Counted from the first letter of the stretch, positions 10,990 through 22,694 are shown. The stretch: DNA of 64,000 nucleotides from Aradus depressus (GCA_963662175.1 OY759222.1:1904713-1968712), one strand, 5' to 3'. Numbers and translations are program-made. Notes: generated by a model not told the origin, from the letters alone.

Positions 10990-11620
10990 ACCACTCGCTC
11001 CAACGTAAGTAGAAACTCGATCTCAACATTTCTATAGATTTAGCTTAGTACTTGTACTATAATTATTTGAAACTAACATGTTACCCGGCGTTGTTCGGTT
11101 AGTTACTTTAAGCTGTTCAGTAACGTTATCTGATTTTGACACCGTAGATGTAGTGTCCCTTCTCTGCTTAAATAAAAATTGCAGCACAGGGTCTAAGTTA
11201 AATAATGTGGTATATTTAAAATATTGCTTAAAATAAAATTATAAAAAATAAAATGAAGTGCCTATTTGAAATCTATTTTGTTCATTGTTGATTTATTCTT
11301 GATAGCTAGTTACCAGTCGTTGAGAGGGGTTACCCATTGCTTATAAGGATGCCGCAATTTCATGAAAATCGGATAGACCATTTTTAAGAGCTACTACTCA
11401 AATATGCCCAGTCAAAATGTTAAGATCCCACGTGGCCATTGTTTGAACTGGGAGTACAAGGATGCTTCATGTGAAATTTCATGAAAATCGGATCGACCGT
11501 TTAAGGGCATCCCTTTCTAAACCTTAAGGTACCAAATGTCCTATATTGTGGGTCAAGATCCTTGACAGGCCCTGCAGTGTTCAGCCGTTTTACCATGAAG
11601 CTCAAACAAACATACAGACA
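10990..11620 (+). repeat. Dispersed repeat with TTTCATGAAAATCGGAT motifs
   Basis: ACATGTTACCCGGCGTTGTTCG at 11078 resembles GTTACCCGGACGTTGTCCG at 38569. AATTTCATGAAAATCGGAT occurs at 11350 and 11470, and a relative at 53249. This is a known style of insect dispersed repeat, but I cannot assign the class. No coding region was seen. Confidence 0.5.
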
Positions 11621-11629
11621 CATAACATA

Positions 11630-11793
11630 AGGAGGTAAAAAAAACTTGAGCACGCCGTCCTTCGGATAGGAAGATAAGCGATGGTCCCAAGCCTGTGCGA
11701 TCACACGTACTCGTTAAAGACCCATACTATAGAAAGAGCGTTCTGGTTACTATGACCTCGTATTAATGCCCGGGCATGAGTCACACTAACTAA
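11630..11793 (+). repeat. SINE-A copy, internal deletion
   Basis: It runs from AACTTGAGCACGCCGTCC to GCCCGGGCATGAGTC. It lacks the head and part of the middle (the GACTCCCATAG block). Confidence 0.75.
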
Positions 11794-11864
11794 CTATAAC
11801 ATAAAACCGATGTCTGTTCAATCGCCTACCTACAGATGAAACTTTAATTTTAGTATTGTGATTC

Positions 11865-12092
11865 ACGCTCGGGCTTTATCTCTGAGCCTACTACCAGAGC
11901 GCTCTTACGTCACTCTGGTGGACTTGAGCCCGACTCTACTATGGGAGTCCTAAATTTTGCCTACCCTAAATTTGTATTCATTGGGCTAAGGATCTTTAAC
12001 GAGTTATCTGACATCGTACAGGCTCGGGAACATAGCTTTATGTCCCATCCGAAGGACGGCGTGCTCATTGTTTTCACTTTACAGATCTAAAA
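11865..12092 (-). repeat. SINE-A copy, partial
   Basis: A - strand copy from the 3' region (CGGGCTTTATCTC) through the AGAGCGCTCT core and CTCGTTAAAGATC to the CACGCCGTCC block. The tRNA-like head is missing. Confidence 0.8.
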
Positions 12093-12109
12093 TCGAACGT
12101 TTGGCCTTA

Positions 12110-13010
12110 AAAATCTCTTGTTGACTTTCTTAAAGGGTTCTGAATCCTTTGTACTAGATTTTGTGTCGTTAAGTTCACTACAACGACAATTATTAGGGAT
12201 TGTGTGATAAACCTCCCCCTAATCGCCTCCCTTTTATTTGGTCGATTTAGCTGAAACACAGTAGGTCGTTAGAGGGTTCTGGGTTCACATATATAAAATT
12301 TCATGTCGATGCATTCGGGAGTTATCGTGTTCAATAGATACACACACAGACTTAACTTTTTTTATGTTTACTATTAAGAAGGTTAATGTTATTGTTTTTG
12401 ATGATGTCTGTTGTCACTTTGATAATTATCTTAAATTATTATCAATTGATACTACAATAGTTAAGAGGCTATGATAATGTTTACTTCCCCAGCGTTACGA
12501 TGTATAATAGAAGTTATGTAATCGGTCAGAAATTCGAAGTTGACTTTCACTGAAATTTCAAAAAAAAAAAAAATAAAAAATAAATAGTAGGTGAATCATT
12601 GGCAATGTACTTCCCCAGAACGAATTAATCAATTAATTTTTCGCTCCCCTCCAAAACAAGTAGAACGTTTGGCTTATAAGGTCTCCTAAATCCTCATACT
12701 AAATTTTGTGTCGATAAATTCATCAGCAGTTTACATTTTTTGAGTTGAACTTCACCTCTGAACATTTCCCTTTGGTCGATTTAGCTGAAAATCATCAGAT
12801 CTTGTTCTCATGCGGGTTTCACACATATAAATGTTCGTGTCAATACATTCACTCATGTTATGAGTTATCATGTACAAAGATACACATACAACATTTTTTT
12901 TTCTACTCGTGGAATCTTGTTGAAAAAAATGGAATTTTTGACCGTTTACATAACTTCTTCCATACGTTGTATAGTTGGAGAAGTCAAATTGTGTGTGTCT
13001 GTGAACAGGA
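12110..13010 (+). repeat. Repeat B, two adjacent copies
   Basis: The first copy (12110-12370) has GGTCGATTTAGCTGAAA and TATAAAATTTCATGTCGATG. The second (about 12580-13010) starts GTGAATCATTGGCAATGTAC, TTCCCCAGAACGAATTAATC and ends at CATACGTTGTATAGTTGGAG. Between them, 12475-12560 is a diverged end segment in the other orientation (GTTATGTAATCGGTCAG). Confidence 0.7.
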
Positions 13011-13726
13011 AACGACAACTCTCGATAGAATGGACATATCTACATGAAATTATATCTATGTATGCACAACCTGATAAGGACGACATCTAACCATTCATTG
13101 CTCTAATCCTTCCCGGGGAACGCTAGGATCGACATTAGCTTTTGTTTAATTTTATTATTATTTATTTATTTTATTCTCAAAGTACGCTTTTTTCTCATTT
13201 GAAATTTTAAAAAACCCAAGTGCCCAATGTTTAAAAAATACAATGAAATTATTAATATTATAAAAAATTAATTATATTTATTTTTCTATAAAATCCAAGA
13301 AGCAACTAAATTAGTAAATAACTAATATGAATGCATTTTGTTTTAAAAAAAACCATGAATAAAAAACAAAACACGACCATCAGCTGTTTTAAATTATCGT
13401 AGAGGAGTCGAAGGTTGGAAGGTCTGAGTTGAGATGAAGTGAGAGTTTTAGGCTTACGGTGTGGAGAACTAAGTTGTAGTGAATTAATGTGATTAATTGG
13501 AGTTGTAATTGAAATAGATGCACAAAGGAGGTACATTAATTTAATTATATGTTTTATATGCGCTAAAATAACTTAAATTATAAAATTATAAATTATTAAC
13601 ATAAAATAATTTAAATTTGAAGAATGGGCAGTATTTAGAAAGAAAAGAGACTAAAATATAAATGTAAAAATTAGCTTGGAAGATTTCTTTTTGTAGATTT
13701 TGATTTTTTTTTATCACTTAGTTTAA
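13011..13726. other. AT-rich, no gene recognised
   Basis: A - strand open stretch at 13306-13536 is Ser/Leu-rich and unplaced. The rest is AT-rich without features. Confidence 0.35.
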
Positions 13727-14023
13727 GTAAATAAACCCAATTATTTGTTCTCGTAAATTCTATGCTATTAATTTTCCCTGTTGGCCCAGTAAGATGATTT
13801 AAAAAACCTTTGGATTAGATTTAATATTTTTGAAAAATTTAGAAAAACAATATGCATCTCTTTAGAAATCCAACTGAAAAGTTTGTTAATTGAAATTTTT
13901 TTAATTTACTTTCAGTTTCTTAAAAACTTTTGATATTTTTTTAGGGCCCTTTTTTGAAATAATGTAGAAATCAAAATTTAGTAAAAAGACCAGAGATACA
14001 ATTTCTACAGGAAATGTGGTAAA
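13727..14023 (+). repeat. Repeat D, copy 2
   Basis: It is inverted relative to 634-935 and shares the same ordered landmarks (ATTCTATGCTATTAATTTTCC, TTTGGATTAGAT, TTTAGGGCCC, ACAGGAAATGTGG). Confidence 0.6.
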
Positions 14024-14890
14024 ATATTGTTTAACTAATTATTATTATTTCAATTATTAATTATTATTTATTTATCACATTTTAACTCGACTACTAATCA
14101 TAATTGTATATAACTCTGTCATATAAATCATAGTTATATATCGACTATATTATATAACAGACGTGACTGTGTGTCTGGTTATCATGTGGCTAGGTCATGT
14201 GTATGACAGTGTGTGAGGCACACACACACACACACACATTCACCGCATCTGTATTGTCAGTCAACACCCAGACAGCCGTGTGTCATTATCATTTAGTTAA
14301 GTAGTTTGTTCCAGCCAGGGGCATGCGCAGAAACTTGAATCATTGAAGAGTGATTTAGGAGTGAATATGAATAGAACCCACCGTCCTATTTTTCATTGAG
14401 AGGGGCATGCGCAGAAGAAACCAAGTAGGGCCCATGAAGTGTGTTGGGCCTGTTTTATGTTGAAAATGGACAGTTTTTCGAATTATTCAGTAGTTTTGCG
14501 CATACACGTGAATTTTTTTATTTTGAGGAACTAAAAAAAACATTTTGTATTTGCTAAGTATTTATTTCAAATAATTCATTAATTATTTTACAAGCTTTAT
14601 TTGGCTAACAATTATATTTACATAATTTATTTTCGTATAAGTTATTTCAGAGCAGTTTCAAATTATTTATTTTCGAATACAATTAATCGTGATCAAATAA
14701 TAAAATAAATAATGTTATTCAGTTTATGAACCAAAATGTGAACAAAATTGCGTGATTTTTCCTAGACAGAAAATTAACGGAATTCGATGGCAAGAAAATG
14801 TTATTATAAATACTTTTTCTTGTTTTAATTTAATTTAATTAAAGATTTTATTGGGTTAGTTAAGTAAAACAATGTATATGAAATTTAATA
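14024..14890. other. intergenic with CA microsatellite and paired GC motifs
   Basis: A (CA)n run lies at 14218-14239. GGGGCATGCGCAGAA occurs twice, near 14319 and 14402, and resembles the NRF-1/Ewg-type GCGCATGCGC site. It could mark an unseen promoter, but no gene start is visible nearby. Confidence 0.35.
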
Positions 14891-15383
14891 GAAATCAGTT
14901 CACTTAAATGTGTGCTGTCATAATGTAGTCAACTTCTAACCTACAATGTATGTACATAGAAATCAGTTCACTTAAATGTGTGCTGTCATAATGTAGTCAA
15001 CTTCTGACCTACAATGTATGTACATAGAAATCAGTTCACTTAAATGTGTGCTGTCATAATGTAGTCAACTTCTGACCTACAATGTATGTACATAGAAATC
15101 AGTTCACTTAAATGTGTGCTGTCATAATGTAGTCAACTTCTGACCTGCAATGTATGTACATAGAAATCAGTTCACTTAAATGTGTGCTGTCATAATGTAG
15201 TCAACTTCTGACCTACAATGTATGTACATAGAAAACAGTTCACTTAAATGTGTGCTGTCATAATGTAGTCAACTTCTGACCTACAATGTATGTACATAGA
15301 AATCAGTTCACTTAAATGTGTGCTGTCATAATGTAGTCAACTTCTGACCTACAATGTATGTACATAGAAAACAGTTCACTTAG
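14891..15383 (+). repeat. 68-bp tandem array, 7 copies
   Basis: Unit starts are 14891, 14959, 15027, 15095, 15163, 15231 and 15299, all 68 bp, plus an 17-bp partial at 15367. The unit begins GAAATCAGTTCACTTAAATG and ends ATGTATGTACATA. Copies are nearly identical; the variants include AATC/AAAC in the first line and T/C in ACCTACAA. Confidence 0.97.
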
Positions 15384-15390
15384 CAGAGAG

Positions 15391-15692
15391 AGGGCGCCGG
15401 TAGCTCAGTGATACGGCTTTCTGAGTTCAAGTTAGCGGGTTCGAAACCCGGCCAAGGTCCTTACTTTATTTTATCTGGGAGGTAAAATAAACTTAAGCAC
15501 ACCGTCCTTTGGATGGGACGTTAAGCGATGGTCCCGAGCCTGCACGATGTCAGGTACTCGTTAAAGACACCTACCTAGGTAGGCAACATTTACGACTCCC
15601 ATAGTAACTCACCGACTCGCGGCAAAAGAACGCTTCGTTAGTTGGCGATATGACCTCGTTGTTGAAGCCCGGGCATGAGTCACAATAACTAC
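15391..15692 (+). repeat. SINE-A copy, full length, at the edge of the 68-bp array
   Basis: The head GGGCGCCGGTAGCTCAGTG is followed by B-box GGGTTCGAAACCC and the body to GCCCGGGCATGAGTCACAAT. CAGAGAG flanks both sides (15384-15390 and 15693-15699), consistent with a short target-site duplication. The insertion lies just after the last partial unit of the tandem array. Confidence 0.9.
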
Positions 15693-15699
15693 CAGAGAG

Positions 15700-16149
15700 T
15701 ATGACCTACTTCCAAATATAAATATAACCTACTTACGGCTACCTCAGCAACCGTAATGTGTACACGTCATACTTTTTCTTTCACATTTATTATCATATTT
15801 CAGTGATGTAACATCGATAGCGAGTTTTGGATGACAGTTTTACTACAGTGTTTTTAGTGCTCATTCCGAACTTCCTCAATACTTCGCATAGCTGAGGATG
15901 TAATAATAATAATAATAACTGCAATCATTTTTATGAATAGAGCGCGACTGCATCTTCGTGATATCTTTTCTTTTTTCTATTAATTTTTTTATTGCAATTG
16001 CTCATTAGGAAGTATGAGGCTGCTGCAATTATTTCTTCATTGCACATTTCCGCACGAATGTTCACATTTTCCATAGATTGGTAAAAATCACGAATGTTTC
16101 GAAGGAATGAACTGCATTCGGTAATCACTAAACATTTAACGACAAACAT
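15700..16149. other. no feature seen
   Basis: Unremarkable sequence apart from a short (AAT)n run at 15902-15918. Confidence 0.35.
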
Positions 16150-16395
16150 TCAGCCGATTTGGCTAAAATATGATAGGTTTCGTCCTTATGAAGTTTTGGA
16201 TTATATAAAATGTAGTGAGGATGTTTATTTTCATTGGCAGTTTGCGGTTTTTATGTTGCGGTTTCTCCAAATCCTTCCTCCCTTCTGTTAGGCCGATTTT
16301 ATCGAAAATCAAAAGGTATCGTTAGAGTGTTCTGGATACACATATAAAATTTCAAGTCGATACATTCTTACTATCGGGAGTTATCGTGTTCCGTA
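16150..16395 (+). repeat. Repeat B copy, diverged
   Basis: Landmarks in order are CAGCCGATTTGGCTAAAAT, GGTTTCGTCCTTATGAAG, CACATATAAAATTTCAAGTC and ATCGGGAGTTATCGTGTTC. Confidence 0.7.
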
Positions 16396-16747
16396 ACTCT
16401 CGTCATAATGTCGAGAAGCTTCTTCAAGTGGTCGTATCCTGAATTAATGCCAGATTCATTCAGCCATTCCGAATGATTTCCACCGACTGATGTGACCGCC
16501 AAAGAATGTGACCTGTCTATATCCATCTTTTTTGAGCCAGCTAGTCTAGCCAGGTTGAGGGAGGGTGTCCCTCTATGACGACACAATATGAAAGCTGTTT
16601 TGTCTCTTGACTGCTGCAAGTTCTCCCGACCATGACTCCCAGTTAGTTCACCCAATCTCCCAATCTGAATGCTCTCCCCCCTGTGAACGTTGCCGTGGTG
16701 GCCCCGAGTTGTCATTCTACTGTCCTCAGAAACACTCGGACTTTATC

Positions 16748-16973
16748 AAAGAGGTCATATTGCCTACTACTAGAGCGCTCTTTCATCATTCTGGTGAACA
16801 TGAGCCCGAATCTATAGTGGGAGTCATCAATTTTGTCTGGACATCGTGCAGACTCGCGTCCATCGCTTACGTCCCATCCAAAGGACGGTGTGCTCAAGGT
16901 TCTTTGACCTCGCAGATAAAAAACCGCGATCTGCACTAGAGAAACACGCTACCACTGATCTATCTGCGCCCTC
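16748..16973 (-). repeat. SINE-A copy, internally shortened
   Basis: A - strand copy with the AGAGCGCTCTTTC core, GTGGGAGTCATCAATTTTG, CCATCCAAAGGACGG and a head ending CTGATCTATCTGCGCCC. The region before the CATCGTGCAGACTCG block is deleted and the B-box is damaged. Confidence 0.8.
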
Positions 16974-17120
16974 ATGATCTATACAGTTATCTTTTATATG
17001 TCTTAACTTTCATTCCTTGTTGTTTCTCATGTTTTATTTCTTTATTTACAAAAATAAATGTTTACTTTCAAAATATATAAAAATAGTATTAAATAATGAA
17101 TGTTAAATGTGCAATTAGAG

Positions 17121-17556
17121 GACTGAAATGTGGAGTTGAGTCCTGTGTTGGCAATCAATGACCGAACCTTAGATAGACTGAAATGTGGAGTTGAGTCCTG
17201 TGTTGGCAATCAATGACCGAACCTTAGATAGACTGAAATGTGGAGTTGAGTCCTGTGTTGGCAATCAATGACCGAACCTTAGATAGACTGAAATGTGGAG
17301 TTGAGTCCTGTGTTGGCAATCAATGACCGAACCTTAGATAGACTGAAATGTGGAGTTGAGTCCTGTGTTGGCAATCAATGACCGAACCTTAGATAGACTG
17401 AAATGTGGAGTTGAGTCCTGTGTTGGCAATCAATGACCGAACCTTAGATAGACTGAAATGTGGAGTTGAGTCCTGTGTTGGCAATCAATGACCGAACCTT
17501 AGATAGACTGAAATGTGGAGTTGAGTCCTGTGTTGGCAATCAATGACCGAACCTTC
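17121..17556 (+). repeat. 55-bp tandem array, 8 copies
   Basis: Starts are at 17121, 17176, 17231, 17286, 17341, 17396, 17451 and 17506. The unit begins GACTGAAATGTGGAGTTGAG and ends GACCGAACCTTAGATA. The copies appear identical to each other, which suggests recent expansion or homogenisation. Confidence 0.97.
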
Positions 17557-17724
17557 AAGGCCATAAATACAGTATCACACCCAGGAAATCAACTGAGGAC
17601 CGAGATTCTTAGACTTTCTGCTTTGGGAACATCTTATGACCCGCAGCTCCAACAGCTTATAGTATAGACTATTTTCTGTGTTATACAGGTTAATAAGTTA
17701 TACACTATTATTCTTTTCACTGCA

Positions 17725-18470
17725 AAAAAAGTCGTCGGTGAATCATCGAATTAATCAATTAACTTTTGCCCTTCCCTCCTCCAAAATGAGTCTACCGTTT
17801 GCGCTAATATTCAATAGTTGACTTACAAAGGGCCTAAATCCACATTCTAAACTTTGTGTCGATAAATTAATTAAATCGGCCGTTATTAGGATTTTTGAAT
17901 TGAGACCCCTCCCCTGACGTCCCCTTCCCTTCAGCTGATATAGCTGAAATTTGACCGGTTATGTCCTCTTTGGGTTTTGACTTTAAATATGAAATTTAAT
18001 GTCGATACATTCATTATATCGGCAGTTATTGGGTTTTTTGAGTTGAGCCTTTCCATATTCCCCCCTCCCCTTCAAGCGATGTGGCTAAAAATCGATAGGT
18101 GTCGTCCACACATATAAATTTTCGTGTTGATGCATTCATTTTCTCGGCAGTTATTAAAGTTTTTATGTTGTTTAATTCCGGCATTTCTCCCAGAGGTGTC
18201 TTATTTTTTTCTGACAATATTTCGGGACTCTTCCAAGTCCCTTCTTCCGGTCACTATGAACGGTTCTCTGGAAGAAATGCCGGAATTAAACAACAGTGGA
18301 ACATCCCAGAGAATTTTAAGAAACATAAAGTTTTTATGTTAAGCTTCCCCGCTAATCCTCCCTTTCCATTTGGTCGATTTGGCTGAAAAACAATATATGT
18401 CGTCGTTAGAGGGTTCTGGGATTTGGAATCTAGAGGTCGAAAACATAAAATTCCGTATGAAACACCTCAT
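17725..18470 (+). repeat. Repeat B copy interrupted by a hairpin element
   Basis: It starts GTCGGTGAATCATCGAATTA and shows the blocks TTAACTTTTGCCCTTCCC, GTGTCGATAAATTAATT, AAATATGAAATTTAATGTCG, GATGTGGCTAAAAATCGAT and GGTCGATTTGGCTGAAAA. The block CGGCAGTTATTAAAG at 18147 is separated from its continuation TTATGTTAAGCTTCCCC at 18334 by the hairpin at 18166-18295. Confidence 0.7.
18166..18295. repeat. Hairpin element
   Basis: TGTTGTTTAATTCCGGCATTTC (left) pairs with GAAATGCCGGAATTAAACAACA (right). The loop holds a second stem, GGGACTCTTCCAAGTCCC, next to ATATTTC. A related hairpin is at 63164-63312. Confidence 0.8.
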
Positions 18471-18473
18471 CGA

Positions 18474-18494
18474 GGGGGGGGGGGGGGGGGGGGG
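18474..18494. repeat. Poly-G tract
   Basis: 21 consecutive G, followed by AGGCCCC. Confidence 0.95.
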
Positions 18495-18595
18495 AGGCCC
18501 CTTTAAGTACGCCATTGCCTCGGGATGCGTACCCACAGTTCAAGTTTACTGATTAGAAGTGATCCGCTATCCCACGAGGTCTGACCTATAACTTG

Positions 18596-18815
18596 CATTG
18601 TCTCCTGAAGAGGTCAGCATGGTCAATAATAGCCTTGCTAAGGTCACCATTTTTGTCTGGGGATTCTATTTTATAGGTCATCAGAGCATCGATCTGGGTC
18701 GCAAGAACGGGAAATTTAAGGTTTTGTTTGAAAAAAAGGAAATGTTGCGAAAACTCTGTTCGTAACCAGACATGAAGGAGTCTAAAATTGTACAGCCAAA
18801 CCAGACAAATGTTTA
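18596..18815 (-). pseudogene. unrecognised coding remnant (uncertain)
   Basis: On the - strand about 70 codons stay open up to a TAG at about 18590. The composition is protein-like in the last part (IDALMTYKIESPDKNG, AIIDHADLFRRQC). I do not recognise a family, and no start codon or splice sites were confirmed. It could be a remnant of a mobile-element protein or chance. Confidence 0.25.
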
Positions 18816-18976
18816 TATAAAGATTTGAACTGACGGGAACAAGCTGAAAATTTGTTTGTTTATGGTGGACCTATTGGAGAATAAACAATTATTCGAATCT
18901 TAAACATGAAGGAATAGCTACTATTTTGATCGATTTCACTTGAAATGAAATAATTAAACTCTAAGAAATATATAGG

Positions 18977-18989
<13 letters not shown>

Positions 18990-19007
<18 letters not shown>

Positions 19008-19177
19008 TAATGCCCACCCATATGGAAATTTCTTCCTTTGTGCTATTAGAAGGGAGGGGAGGGGGGTAGACCATTTTTATTTTGGCACCATGGATGGGAT
19101 TCGAACCCGCACCCGTTGGGAGTCCTGCAACCAAAGCCCTACGCTGTCGCCCACCCACACAGCCACCATGGCCCCTT
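18990..19177 (-). repeat. tRNA-headed SINE, second family
   Basis: On the - strand, GGGGCCATGGTGGCTGTGTGG starts a tRNA-like head with B-box GGGTTCGAATCCC. The body contains ATAGCACAAAGGAAGAAATT and the copy ends in an A/AT-rich tail at about 18975-19005. It is distinct from SINE-A. Confidence 0.65.
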
Positions 19178-19693
19178 AAAAATAAAATAAAAGTCAAAAA
19201 TAAACCAAAATATTAGCCCGAGTCCCTCCGAACAGCTCCGAGGTCGCACGAACGGCTTCAGAGTTGCCGGAGCGTAGGTTTTAGTTATGGACAAAATAGC
19301 TATTTCTGAAAAACTGCTACCACCTGATACTGTTATTAATATATAACAATATAGCATATTGTATACATAAAAAAGTTATTATTGAAATATCAGATTTTTT
19401 TTTTTTTTGAACGTGCAGAGCAAGTCGAATTTGAATATACTGAAGAAGCTATTTATTCCAGAAAAAAATTCAGTTGGATGTTTCCCTTTTTTTTTTTGGA
19501 ATATGCCGATAACATTTTTAACCTGTAATCTTTTTTTTCAAGGTAAAAAAATTCATTACTAACTTTTCACCAAAAATTTATATTTTCCAAAATGTACCGA
19601 AAAAGGAACCAACCAAAAAATCATGAATAATAAATAAATTGCATTTTCTCCATTGTTTACTAATTAAATCTCTCTTTTGGGTTGTATAAGGAG
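19178..19693. other. no feature seen
   Basis: AT-rich intergenic sequence with T homopolymers; nothing supported. Confidence 0.35.
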
Positions 19694-19706
19694 ATCCTGA
19701 ATTTAT

Positions 19707-19961
19707 AGGTTAGGTTTTATGACTCTTGCCCGGGCTTTAGGTCATATCGCCTACTACCAAAGCCCTCATTCGTCACTCTGGTGGTCATGAGCCCGACTCT
19801 ACTGTGGGAGTCATAAATTTTGCCTACCTTAAATTTTTATTCACCTAGGGTAGGGGTCTTTACCTCTCAGATAAAATAAACTAAGGGCCTCGGCCGGGTT
19901 TCGAACCCACGATCTTGAGCTCAGAGGGCAAGCACGCATACCACTGAGCTACCGGCGCCCT
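19707..19961 (-). repeat. SINE-A copy with 13-bp target duplication
   Basis: ATCCTGAATTTAT lies at 19694-19706 and 19962-19974, directly outside the element. The + strand starts AGGTTAGGTTTTATGACTC and ends CCGGCGCCC. The copy lacks ~75 bp between TAGGGGTCTTTA and CCTCTCAGATAAAAT. Confidence 0.92.
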
Positions 19962-20013
19962 ATCCTGAATTTATATATTCTGTATTTTTTAACGGCTCTA
20001 CGATTCTCCGTTT

Positions 20014-20325
20014 GAGGGCGCCGGTAGCTCAGAGTTAGCATGCTTGGCTTCTGAGCTCAAAATCGCGGGTTCAAAACGCAGGGTTTTGGGAGGAGAAAAA
20101 AACTTGAGCACACCGTCCTTCGGATTGGACGTTAAGCGATTGTCCCGAGCCTGTACTGTATCAGTTACTCGTTAAAGACCCCTATCCTATGTGAATAAAC
20201 CTAAGTAGGTAAAATTTAGGATTCCCACAGCAGAGTCGGGCTTATTTTCACTAGAGCGACGAAAGAGCGCTCTGGTAGTAAGCGATATGATCTCGTAGTT
20301 AAAGCCCGAGCAGGAGTCATAAATA
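20014..20325 (+). repeat. SINE-A copy, full length
   Basis: The head GAGGGCGCCGGTAGCTCAG has a weakened B-box (GGGTTCAAAACGC). The body runs through GACGTTAAGCGATTGTCCCG to AAAGCCCGAGCAGGAGTCATA. Confidence 0.88.
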
Positions 20326-20769
20326 ACTAAGTATAACAACACGTTATATATAAAAATATAATATATAACAGTAGTTGAGCTGTTATGACATCTTATGAAA
20401 CTGAGAGTCAAACAACGGAACGGCTGCTGACTATAACGTGTACCCAGCTGTTCCAAAGTATCTGCTACTTTATAATACCCTGTTATCGGGTTAGAATACT
20501 TTAGATACTTATCTCGTTACGTCTACTTTTGAATTATTATTATTTATTTATTCTTTCTATTCTATTTTAACTTTCATAAAGTGTTCCTTCTCTGATAATA
20601 AATATGTTTAATATTATTTTATTTTATTATCGTAATTGTTCCAAACCATTCAACCATTTCAATTTTTAGATTCAAGTAAACTCGTAGATAGAAGTGATGT
20701 ACCTGTTACTGACGTGCTAAGTCCGTTTTATTGTTTTAAACATTTATTATTTATTTTTTCGTATTTATT
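20326..20769. other. no feature seen
   Basis: AT-rich sequence without supported features. Confidence 0.35.
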
Positions 20770-21120
20770 ATATAATAATTTCCAACTATGAACATTCACA
20801 ATAAGGAAATATGAGCAGAAAACACTTCCACCAGTGCGTTCGGATATGTCGTGAACTTATTGTGCAAATTTGTGTATAATTGTTGTCTAAGTTCGTGTAA
20901 GAATGATGGTGTGTTATGTGTGAAACGTAGTAAGGGCACTGTGTGATTGTTTGGAGGATTTTATTTTGAAAGGCTTTTTTCAAAATCTTTTCGTGTGTTA
21001 GGGCTTAGCTGAACGCCAGATAGGTCTGATAACAGTCTTGTAGACACTCAGTTTGTGGTTGAGGCAATTTTGAGATCGCTTGTCTTTTGTGCAGTCCAAA
21101 TATAGGTTTAATTTTCTGTC
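20770..21120 (-). pseudogene. LINE reverse transcriptase C-terminal remnant
   Basis: On the - strand, LSVYKTVIRPIW is followed after a frameshift by KAFQNKILQTITQCPYYVS. This is the pattern of the region after the reverse transcriptase domain in jockey-type LINEs (compare FQNKILRVSLNAPW in the 2.1-6.5 kb element). Stops and frameshifts interrupt it. Confidence 0.65.
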
Positions 21121-21214
21121 GAGATTGTGTACCAAGTCAATAATAAGTCGAATATAAGTCTGTATTTATAAAGAATTATTTAAGAAATTTAATTTAAGAA
21201 AAAGATGACTGCAT

Positions 21215-21985
21215 GAATATTTGTGTCTGTGAACACGATTACTCCCGATAGAATGAATGTACACAACATTTCATATGTTATCTCAAAAGCAAATAAAGAC
21301 GACATTTATCAATTTTCAGCTGAATCGCCCGAAAGGAAAGAGGGTTGAACACAAAAACCCCGAAATTTGCCTAAAAATCTCTAAGTGCTTTATGAAATTT
21401 TGAGTTCACTTCTACACACAGACATTATTACGAACTATATGGGAAGTTATGTAGTCGGTAAAAAATTCGATGCGCAGTTTTCAACGGAATTTCATGATTT
21501 CCGACCTGTTGATTCCAAAAAAAAAAATGACTGTCGTCTGTGACAGAATAAATACATCGAATTGAAATTTTATATATGTATCCAGAACCCTCTGATGACG
21601 ATACATATTGATTTTCAGCCAAATCGGCCCAAGGGAAGGGGGGATTAGGGGGGAAGCTTAACACAAAAACCCTAATTTTCAGCAGAATCTGATTGATGGG
21701 GAGGGAGGGATCAGAGGGTGCTTAACCCAAAATTTCCAATAACTACCGATGTAATGAATATCGACATGAAATTTATTATTTAAATTCAAAAAGCCATAAG
21801 GCACCTATTAATTTTCCGCGAAGTCTGTAGAAGAAATTCAGAAACCTCCATGTAATCATCAACTTTGGAATTTTAGCCCAAACGATCGATTAGTTTTGGA
21901 GGAACAGCGAAAAGTTAATTGATTAATTCGTGCTGGAAAAATTGATTAATTCACATAGCCGGTGATTCACCGTCCAGATAGGGGC
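21215..21985 (-). repeat. Repeat B copy, long
   Basis: Read on the + strand: ACTCCCGATAGAATGAATGT, GAAGTTATGTAGTCGGTAAA, GATTTTCAGCCAAATCGGCC, TAGGGGGGAAGCTTAACAC, TTAGTTTTGGAGGAACAGCG and finally GCCGGTGATTCACCGTCC. It contains two internal unit starts, so it appears to be a nested or tandem pair. Confidence 0.75.
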
Positions 21986-22694
21986 AGATATTAGGGTGAC
22001 TTTATCGCTCTTCTTATCACACCCCTTAGTGTCTATCTTTTTCAAAATATTGACATTTCATCGGTCAGAACAACTGCAGTCTCTGGAGTTCTGGACAAAA
22101 ACAAAATGACTCATTCATGAAAACTTCAATGTATTGGCATGAAATAGCGCAACACAGCCATTTCACGAAAAAGCCTGCTTATACTGAATTAAATGAAAAA
22201 TTGTCTCATTTGCAAATCCAGCTATTCCGGCAAACAGAAAATATTACGTAAAATATGCAGACCTTTATAAACAATCGTTAAACGCTGCAACTTTGAGAGT
22301 TACGGCATCTGACTGACTCTGGATTCGCGTAACATGAAATGATGTAAAAATCACGTTAAATAATATAATGACTAATTCACTTCAGTAGATGCCGGCGTTA
22401 TCTGAAATGACTAAGGTTACCGTGAAATGACGTGTTACGCTATCCGACACTGATCTTAAGAACTACAAAACGTGCGTCTGCCACTCCACATCTGCTCATG
22501 GTCATGAAAATAATCTATTAATCGTATAAAAAAAAAAATAAAAAAATAGGTTAAAAATAAATCAAAGAGCAAAATATTCTCTACAAATTGGACCCATTTT
22601 GATTTTTGGGAGAAAGAACAATATTGGAGCATGCGCAGGGCAATGTACTTCCCCTCCTCAAATTATTTGTATTTAGCTGAGTTTTCACTCACCC
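21986..22694. other. no gene recognised
   Basis: Intergenic sequence. Nothing repeats elsewhere in the window except short motifs (GCATGCGCAG at 22629). Confidence 0.35.

Noticed and set aside
15391..15460. Possible tRNA gene at the SINE-A head
   Set aside because: Boxes A and B are present, but the cloverleaf is imperfect and the segment continues into the SINE body with a target duplication.
18339..18552. Poly-Pro / poly-Gly open frames
   Set aside because: They are translations of a 21-bp G-run within repeat sequence.
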